In this document: in pieces, positions 16,387-20,145 of the stretch
Numbering within the stretch: the first letter of the stretch is position 1
How the letters are laid out: each line of letters starts with the position of its first letter
Assembly (NCBI GenBank): GCA_007119455.1
Contig: SKPR01000042.1
Location: forward strand, 1-20,145
DNA from: Candidatus Brevefilum sp.
GTDB taxonomy: Bacteria > Chloroflexota > Anaerolineae > Anaerolineales > Anaerolineaceae
DNA length: 20,145 nucleotides
Direction: 5' to 3'
Notes under the pieces: generated by a model
Database searches by the model: none
The model's input: only the letters and a program-made list of their open reading frames with translations
What the model was told of the DNA's origin: nothing
Translations under genes and position numbers: made by a program

Positions 16387-16868
16387 GGAACAATGACCTC
16401 CTCCACAGGTGGTGAATCGGTTGTACCAGGCCAGATCTGACCGATAAACCAGTCCCACAATGAGATCCGGTATGCAGACCGAAGGATCGGTGTTTCAGCA
16501 ATCATATTGACTCTGGGTGGAGCCAGTTCGAGATCGGCTCTTGGGTTGAAACCCTGAACCTCAACATAGATTGCGTTGTGGGGATCTATCATGACAAAAC
16601 CTAAAGTTTCTGCCCTTTCTTTCATACTCTCAATGGATCTTGCGGCTGCAAGATCAGCCGTAAGTTGGGCAATTTCGTTGTTGATATTATTAATATTCCG
16701 TTCCAGAGATTGGATCCTGCGTCCGGAGGTGGCTGCCTGTGCACTGATATTGAGATAAAGACCTGTAACTGAGCCAATCAGAACCAACCCAAGCAGGAAT
16801 AAGCCAATCCATTGGATCTGGATTCGCCAGGGTGCTTGTTTATACGCTTGTAAAAGACGGTTTTTCAT
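16383..16868 (-). CDS. ftsL: FtsL-like septum formation protein
   Basis: A 161-residue bitopic protein: short basic cytoplasmic N-terminus, one membrane segment (about 20-39), then a coiled coil (about 50-88, with regular Ile/Leu spacing and many Asn and Glu). This leads into MKERAETLGFVMIDP, close to the FtsL/DivIC pattern in which a conserved A..LG(M/F) follows the zipper. The C-terminal part (about 105-161) is longer than in most FtsL proteins and Pro-rich. FtsL bridges FtsQ and the FtsW-FtsI pair. The call rests on topology and on position between rsmH and ftsI. The frame extends upstream into rsmH, but AAGGT about 7 bases before ATG 16868 and the basic start MKNRLL favour this start. Confidence 0.85.
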   Translation of the reverse strand: MKNRLLQAYKQAPWRIQIQWIGLFLLGLVLIGSVTGLYLNISAQAATSGRRIQSLERNINNINNEIAQLTADLAAARSIESMKERAETLGFVMIDPHNAIYVEVQGFNPRADLELAPPRVNMIAETPILRSAYRISLWDWFIGQIWPGTTDSPPVEEVIVP

Positions 16869-16887
16869 ATCTTCTACCTTGCAATTA

Positions 16888-17865
16888 TCATGCCTTTGTA
16901 ATCTTTTCAGCGATTCGAAGTCTTGCACTGCGAGATCGCGGGTTTTCCTGGACTTCCTTCTTCGAAGGTGTCACAGGTTTTCTTGTGAGTACTTTTAATG
17001 AAGCCTTGTGGCCACATGTGCACACGGGCTGCTCTGGTGGGCAGATACAATCTTTGCTTTCTTTTCTGAAAAACTGTTTGACGATCCGGTCTTCCAGTGA
17101 ATGAAAGCTGATGATAACGATCCTCCCACCAGGTTCAAGACAATTTACCAGTCCTGGCAATGACGTTTCAAGCGTTTCAAGCTCCTTGTTGGTGGCGATG
17201 CGGAGGGCCTGAAACGTACGGGTTGCTGGATGGATATGTCCGCCATACCTGGGCAGGGAATTTCTGATCAAGGTTGCCAGTTCATCCGTGGTGTGGATGG
17301 GTCTGGCAGCAACGATGGTCCTGGCAATGCGGCGTGAATAACGTTCTTCACCGAATTGCCAGATAACATCTGCTAACTCTTCCTCGCTCAGCCTGTTCAC
17401 CAGATCGGCTGCAGTAAACCCCATCTGCGGGTTGAACCGCATATCCAGTGGGCCTTCTTCAGCGAAGGAAAATCCTCGATGAGGACGGTCGACCTGCATG
17501 GAGGAAACACCTAAGTCCAGCAGAATGCCGTGGACTGCATCCCAGCCAAGCTCATGGAGGATATCCGGAGCCAGGCGGTATGAGGCCTGTTGTATGTGGA
17601 TGCGCGCTTCAAACGGTAAAAGACGCTGGCGAGAGATCGCCAGCGCCTCCGGGTCCAGGTCAAGACCAAGCAACCTGCCTTGGGGCGCTGAAGCCTTTAA
17701 AATACCCTCAGCATGCCCTCCGGCGCCAAGCGTGCCATCGAGATAATCTCTGCCAGAAACCGGCGCTAACGCATCCAGAACTTCATGGTAAAGTACTGGC
17801 TGGTGGGGATGGTGGTCACCGGATGTGCCGGTGTCAGCATCACCGCCAAAGCTCGAACCGTTCAT
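16888..17865 (-). CDS. rsmH: 16S rRNA (cytosine1402-N4)-methyltransferase RsmH
   Basis: RsmH (MraW) methylates C1402 of 16S rRNA in the decoding centre using S-adenosylmethionine. The 325-residue protein has HQPVLYHEVL (21-30), the SAM-binding DGTLGAGGHAEGIL (43-56), LDLGVSSMQ (117-124), DMRFNP (141-146), GEERYSRRIAR (172-182), HPATRTFQALRI (212-223), SFHSLEDRIVK (253-263) and the C-terminal NPRSRSARLR (308-317). A CxC...CxC cluster at 273-284 is common in the family. Its N-terminus is Gly/Asp/His-rich and about 18 residues longer than the conserved start. The ATG overlaps the mraZ stop (ATGA) without a clear ribosome binding site, so translation is probably coupled. Confidence 0.97.
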   Translation of the reverse strand: MNGSSFGGDADTGTSGDHHPHQPVLYHEVLDALAPVSGRDYLDGTLGAGGHAEGILKASAPQGRLLGLDLDPEALAISRQRLLPFEARIHIQQASYRLAPDILHELGWDAVHGILLDLGVSSMQVDRPHRGFSFAEEGPLDMRFNPQMGFTAADLVNRLSEEELADVIWQFGEERYSRRIARTIVAARPIHTTDELATLIRNSLPRYGGHIHPATRTFQALRIATNKELETLETSLPGLVNCLEPGGRIVIISFHSLEDRIVKQFFRKESKDCICPPEQPVCTCGHKASLKVLTRKPVTPSKKEVQENPRSRSARLRIAEKITKA

Positions 17866-18302
17866 GGTAGGGGTTGCAAATCCAGGGCACTGTACCGTTG
17901 GTCGTTCGCTTCGATATCATTGAGTGAGACTTGCTGTGCCTGCCAGCTTTCTGGTGACCAGATTTCAAAGTATTCACCGCTGCCAACGACGATGGCAATT
18001 TCTCCGAGGTTTGCAGTCTCTCGAAGAAATGCAGGTATCAGGATACGACCCGCTTTGTCAAACTTGATTTCCTTTGCATTGGAAAAGAGCAGTCTGCGAA
18101 GCATACGGCTGTTTGACCCCAGGAAACTGATGGCCTGTACCTGGTTCGACATGCGCTCGAACAGTTCAGGAGGGAAGGCTTGCAGGTTGCCATCGAAACC
18201 CTGAGTCACAAAGACCGCCTCACCCAGGGCCTCTCGAAAATCAGAGGGGATGGTGATTCGGCCTTTCTCATCGATGGTGTGCTCGTACCGACCCAAGAAC
18301 AT
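17862..18302 (-). CDS. mraZ: Transcriptional regulator MraZ
   Basis: MraZ is a ring-forming DNA-binding protein of the AbrB/SpoVT fold that controls its own dcw operon. The 146-residue product has the two tandem MraZ repeats with their hallmark motifs DEKGRITIP (11-19) and DKAGRILIP (82-90), preceded by the family start MFLGRYEHTI. The C-terminal ~20 residues are less conserved. The frame is open upstream to GTG 18374, but that codon lies inside the operator boxes. ATG 18302 has AGGAG about 11 bases upstream and gives the family length. Four GTGG boxes and a promoter just upstream suggest autoregulation. Confidence 0.97.
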   Translation of the reverse strand: MFLGRYEHTIDEKGRITIPSDFREALGEAVFVTQGFDGNLQAFPPELFERMSNQVQAISFLGSNSRMLRRLLFSNAKEIKFDKAGRILIPAFLRETANLGEIAIVVGSGEYFEIWSPESWQAQQVSLNDIEANDQRYSALDLQPLP

Positions 18303-18330
18303 TTGTTCTGCTTCTCCTAATACCAATGGC

Positions 18331-18349
18331 GCGCCGGATTGGCCGGCGC
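18331..18349 (-). other. GC-rich hairpin in the mraZ leader
   Basis: A perfect 7-bp inverted repeat, GCGCCGG and CCGGCGC around a 5-base loop, lies in the untranslated leader between the MraZ boxes and the mraZ ribosome binding site, 29-47 bases before the ATG. No U tract follows, so it is not a terminator. It could stabilise the mRNA or affect access to the ribosome binding site. Its function is unknown. Confidence 0.55.
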
Positions 18350-18350
18350 T

Positions 18351-18384
18351 CCACAACGTCCCACTTATCTCCACTTTTAACCAC
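18351..18384 (-). promoter_or_regulatory. MraZ operator: four GTGG boxes at 10-bp spacing
   Basis: On the minus strand GTGG occurs at 18384, 18374, 18364 and 18354 (first base of each), exactly one every 10 bases. MraZ is known to bind direct repeats of a TGGG/GTGG core separated by 5-6 bases. E. coli has three such boxes upstream of mraZ. The boxes begin about 10 bases after the -10 element, so bound MraZ would cover the start of the transcript. The first box is also half of a perfect 14-bp palindrome centred at 18385-18386. Confidence 0.9.
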
Positions 18385-18394
18385 TAGTGGTTTC

Positions 18395-18423
18395 AGTATA
18401 TCAAAGTCCGGGATTTAAATCAA
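18395..18423 (-). promoter_or_regulatory. Sigma70-type promoter of the mraZ/dcw operon
   Basis: On the minus strand a -35 box TTGATT (18418-18423) and a -10 box TATACT (18395-18400) are separated by exactly 17 bases. Transcription would start near 18388, immediately before the MraZ boxes, leaving a leader of about 85 bases before the mraZ ATG. This is the only good promoter seen for the following 17 kb of closely packed genes. Confidence 0.8.
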
Positions 18424-18821
18424 GATAATTTGGGTTGAATTATCCTGATTCAGAAAATATTGGTATTAATTATCGTGGGGAATCCATCAATGTCACACAC
18501 ACTTGAGATTTTTTAAGTAAAGGAGTCTCACTTCCTCTGCTTAAGGCTTTACACCTCCGTCATTATATCAGATATCGTAACTGCTCAGGCAGTTCTGCTG
18601 CTGAAGGCTGTCGCCCCCATATTCACTTGCATGCTGAGTAGTTAACAGATATCAAATAAATGTGGGGCAGCGCAATGGGTGGGTCAGGTCAATCGTTAAG
18701 TCATAATGACGGAATGAAGGCATAAATAATGGAAGATGCATTCTAAGTTTGATGGCGGTTTTTCTACCAAGGATGTTGAAACGATGTGGCGATTTTTGAT
18801 ATGTCAATAGTCAGTTTCTGG
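18424..18821. other. Intergenic region between divergent operons, no gene seen
   Basis: About 400 bases lie between the mraZ and rplU promoters. No open frame with a convincing start or protein-like content was found. The left part is AT-rich. The middle contains a nested palindrome (listed separately). The right part (about 18712-18821) has a short GAAT/GCAT hairpin at 18712-18743 and T-rich runs but no clear terminator. A small RNA cannot be excluded, and no known RNA family was recognised. Confidence 0.5.
18556..18713. repeat. Nested imperfect palindrome in the mraZ-rplU gap
   Basis: Outer arms of 11 bases (18556-18566 TCCGTCATTAT and 18703-18713 ATAATGACGGA) are perfect inverted copies. 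Inside them 18571-18588 pairs with 18634-18653: 6 bp, a small internal loop, then 11 bp including one G-U. The left arm read on the minus strand gives TGATATAATGACGG, which is an extended -10 element. The right arm read on the plus strand gives CATAATGACGGA. The arrangement could be a small structured RNA, a pair of divergent promoters, or a decayed mobile element. No flanking target duplication was seen. Confidence 0.6.
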
Positions 18822-18850
18822 TTGACTTTCGGGTTTGATGACATTATAAT
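18822..18850 (+). promoter_or_regulatory. Near-consensus sigma70 promoter of rplU-rpmA-rpmE
   Basis: The -35 box TTGACT (18822-18827) and -10 box TATAAT (18845-18850) are 17 bases apart, one base short of full consensus. Transcription should start near 18857, giving a leader of about 110 bases. A second TATAAT at 18888-18893 lacks a -35 partner. Confidence 0.88.
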
Positions 18851-18860
18851 TATCTGACCT

Positions 18861-18928
18861 TGCCCCGGCAGGACGTTTTTGCTGGGGTATAATCTTGTAA
18901 CCCAACTTTCCCGGTCACTGGCGGTGAC
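18861..18928 (+). promoter_or_regulatory. Structured leader upstream of rplU
   Basis: Directly after the expected transcription start, 18861-18870 (TGCCCCGGCA) pairs with 18880-18889 (TGCTGGGGTA), forming 10 bp with two G-U pairs and a 9-base loop. A second hairpin has arms 18914-18918 (GTCAC) and 18924-18928 (GTGAC). Neither is followed by a U tract. Ribosomal-protein operons often carry such leaders for feedback control, and L21 leaders are known in Firmicutes. A match to that family could not be tested here. Confidence 0.5.
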
Positions 18929-18968
18929 ACGCGAGGGCGACTGGCTAAGTGAAGATTGGAGTTGAAAA

Positions 18969-19286
18969 ATGAAATTTGCAATTGTTGAACAAGGCGGCAA
19001 ACAATACCGCGTTGCCGAAGGCAGCACGATCGAAGTTGATCGGCTGCAGAACGAGGTGGGAGAAGCCTTAACCCTGGAAGATGTCCTTCTTTCTGTCGAT
19101 GATGATAAGGTTGTCATTGGAACACCGTTGATTGAAGGCGCTAAAATCCAGGCGAAGGTTGTTGACCACATCAAAGGACGTAAAATTCTGGTGTTCAAAT
19201 ATCGTCCTAAACAACGTTATCGGGTAAAATCCGGTCACCGGCAGCAGTACACGCGTTTGCTGATCGAATCGATTGAAATGGAGTAA
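18969..19286 (+). CDS. rplU: 50S ribosomal protein bL21
   Basis: bL21 binds 23S rRNA in the large subunit. The 105-residue protein begins with MKFAIVEQGGKQYRV and contains the C-terminal family motif KILVFKYRPKQRYRVKSGHRQ followed by YTRLLI. Length is standard. GGAG lies 7 bases before the ATG. It is first of three ribosomal-protein genes and 5 bases before rpmA, the usual rplU-rpmA pair. It is preceded by a strong promoter and a folded leader. Confidence 0.98.
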   Translation: MKFAIVEQGGKQYRVAEGSTIEVDRLQNEVGEALTLEDVLLSVDDDKVVIGTPLIEGAKIQAKVVDHIKGRKILVFKYRPKQRYRVKSGHRQQYTRLLIESIEME

Positions 19287-19291
19287 GGATC

Positions 19292-19558
19292 ATGGCACAT
19301 AAAAAAGGCGGCGGCTCATCGCGCAATAACCGTGATAGTAAATCAAAACGACTGGGAATTAAGAAATTCGGTGGTGAATATGTGATCAGTGGCAATATCC
19401 TGGTCAGGCAACGTGGGACCAAAGTCCATCCTGGCTGGAATGTTGGCATGGGCAAAGACCATACACTCTTTGCGACGACAGAGGGACTCGTTCACTTTGA
19501 AACGATGCCTGGTGGTCGGAAAAAGGTGCATGTCGTTACCATCCCCGAGGAAGAATAG
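19292..19558 (+). CDS. rpmA: 50S ribosomal protein bL27
   Basis: bL27 reaches its N-terminal tail toward the peptidyl transferase centre. The 88-residue protein starts directly with MAHKKGGGSSRN, so there is no N-terminal extension of the kind cleaved by the Prp protease in Firmicutes. The core motifs RLGIKKFGGE, ILVRQRGTKVHPGWNVGMGKDHTLFA and GLVHFE are all present. GGAG at the end of rplU is 8 bases before the ATG, so translation is probably coupled to rplU. Confidence 0.98.
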   Translation: MAHKKGGGSSRNNRDSKSKRLGIKKFGGEYVISGNILVRQRGTKVHPGWNVGMGKDHTLFATTEGLVHFETMPGGRKKVHVVTIPEEE

Positions 19559-19593
19559 TAAGTACCATCATTTGAAAGGATCGTAACGAGATT

Positions 19594-20073
19594 ATGAAGA
19601 AAGAAATTCACCCTGAATATCATGATGAAGCAACGGTAATTTGTGGTTCCTGCGGGACCACGTGGCAGACTGGGTCCACCAAGGCAGAAATTCGCACCGA
19701 AGTGTGTTCAAATTGCCATCCCTTTTATACGGGTCAGCAGCAGCGTATCCTTGACCGTGAAGGTCAGGTGGATCGATTCTATAAACGCTTGCAAGCCCGC
19801 CAGGAATACATTGACGAACAGCAGGCAAAAGAGGAAGAGAAAGTTTCACCCGACCGCCCAATTGAAGAACTTGATCTGGGCACTCGGGTAGATAACGTTC
19901 TGGAAGAAGCTGGTATAACAACCATAGGCGATGTACTTGAACGCCTTGAAGGTGGCGAGCAGGCCATGTTGGATATCAGCGGGTTTGGCCGTAAATCATT
20001 AATTGATCTCAAAAAGGCCTTACGCCAGATGGGCTATAAAATCCCTGAAGCCGCTGAAGAAATCACCGTGTAA
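19594..20073 (+). CDS. rpmE: Ribosomal protein bL31 fused to an RNA polymerase alpha-CTD-like domain
   Basis: The 159-residue product has two parts. Residues 1-67 are a complete zinc-type bL31: MKKEIHPEYH start, cysteines 17, 20, 38 and 41, the CSNCHPFYTGQQ motif and the GQVDRFYKRL end, where ordinary bL31 stops. A charged linker (about 68-88) leads to residues 89-151, which align without strain to the E. coli RNA polymerase alpha C-terminal domain, from PIEELDLGTR to GFGRKSL and beyond. The positions matching the DNA-contacting alpha residues R265, N268, G296, K298 and S299 are Arg98, Asn101, Gly132, Lys134 and Ser135, with Asp138 at E302. A three-residue insertion lies near 119-121. A poorly placed AAAGGA is 13 bases before the ATG. 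It is last in the rplU-rpmA operon and followed by a terminator. The L31 identity is certain. The role of the second domain is unknown. Confidence 0.93.
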   Translation: MKKEIHPEYHDEATVICGSCGTTWQTGSTKAEIRTEVCSNCHPFYTGQQQRILDREGQVDRFYKRLQARQEYIDEQQAKEEEKVSPDRPIEELDLGTRVDNVLEEAGITTIGDVLERLEGGEQAMLDISGFGRKSLIDLKKALRQMGYKIPEAAEEITV

Positions 20074-20107
20074 ATTAATTTGAGAATCGAAAAATCCGGT
20101 AAACTTA

Positions 20108-20143
20108 ACAGGCAGATGAACCATCATCTGCCTGTCATTTTTT
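20108..20143 (+). terminator. Rho-independent terminator of the rplU-rpmA-rpmE operon
   Basis: A perfect 12-bp inverted repeat (20108-20119 ACAGGCAGATGA and 20124-20135, loop ACCA) is followed by CA and six T residues. It lies 35 bases after the rpmE stop and ends the operon. Confidence 0.95.
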
Positions 20144-20145
20144 AA

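Noticed and set aside
16387..16458. Upstream extension of ftsI
   Set aside because: GGAGGAGGT directly precedes ATG 16386, and the extension lies in the FtsL-like coding region.
18682..18690. GGTCAGGTC, reminiscent of bacterial signal recognition particle RNA
   Set aside because: The conserved GGAAGGAAGCAGC-type segment and the matching long hairpin are absent.
18764..19198. 144-codon minus-strand frame across the rplU promoter and gene
   Set aside because: It is antisense to rplU and its promoter, is Ser/Thr-rich without family features, and its length follows from the composition of the opposite strand.
1..20145. CRISPR arrays, tRNA or rRNA genes, insertion sequences
   Set aside because: No regularly spaced repeats, T-loop signatures, rRNA segments or transposase-like frames were seen on either strand.

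Overview
The window is a nearly complete division and cell wall (dcw) cluster read on the minus strand. It is flanked on the left by a ribonucleotide-reductase control gene and on the right by a divergent ribosomal-protein operon. Gene order, a CvpA-like membrane gene inside the cluster, the wording of the MurD and MurG motifs and the nrdR neighbour suggest a Chloroflexota bacterium, probably Anaerolineae-like. This assignment rests on overall resemblance and was not confirmed by a search.

Left edge (1-1124). On the minus strand are the 5' end of a gene that is probably a ribonucleotide reductase (1-88) and nrdR (114-569). A possible 90-codon gene (639-911) diverges from nrdR across a 69-base gap. 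That gap holds a 16-base palindrome resembling an NrdR box. A perfect 14-bp inverted repeat (929-960), probably a two-way terminator, separates this small gene from the end of the dcw cluster.

dcw cluster (18302 down to 1125, minus strand). Transcription order is mraZ, rsmH, ftsL-like, ftsI, murF, mraY, murD, ftsW, murG, a CvpA-like gene, murC, murB, ddl, ftsQ, ftsA, ftsZ. Most junctions overlap (ATGA, TGATG or TAATG) or are only a few bases apart, so this is very probably one translationally coupled transcript. It encodes most cytoplasmic steps from UDP-MurNAc to lipid II (MurB, C, D, F, Ddl, MraY, MurG), the septal polymerase and transpeptidase pair (FtsW, FtsI), and the divisome (FtsQ, FtsL, FtsA, FtsZ). 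murE is absent from its usual place between ftsI and murF. Upstream of mraZ is a sigma70-type promoter (spacing 17) followed by four GTGG boxes exactly 10 bp apart, a typical MraZ operator.

Intergenic region (18424-18821). No gene is visible. It holds a nested imperfect palindrome of about 158 bases with outward-facing TATAAT-like arms.

Right edge (18822-20145, plus strand). A near-consensus promoter and a hairpin leader precede rplU, rpmA and an unusual rpmE, followed by a strong terminator. The rpmE product is a complete zinc-binding ribosomal protein bL31 joined to a domain closely resembling the C-terminal domain of the RNA polymerase alpha subunit, with the main DNA-contacting residues kept. 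This L31-alphaCTD fusion is the most striking observation. The second is a MurG whose lipid I acceptor-side motifs are replaced while its donor-side motifs are intact.
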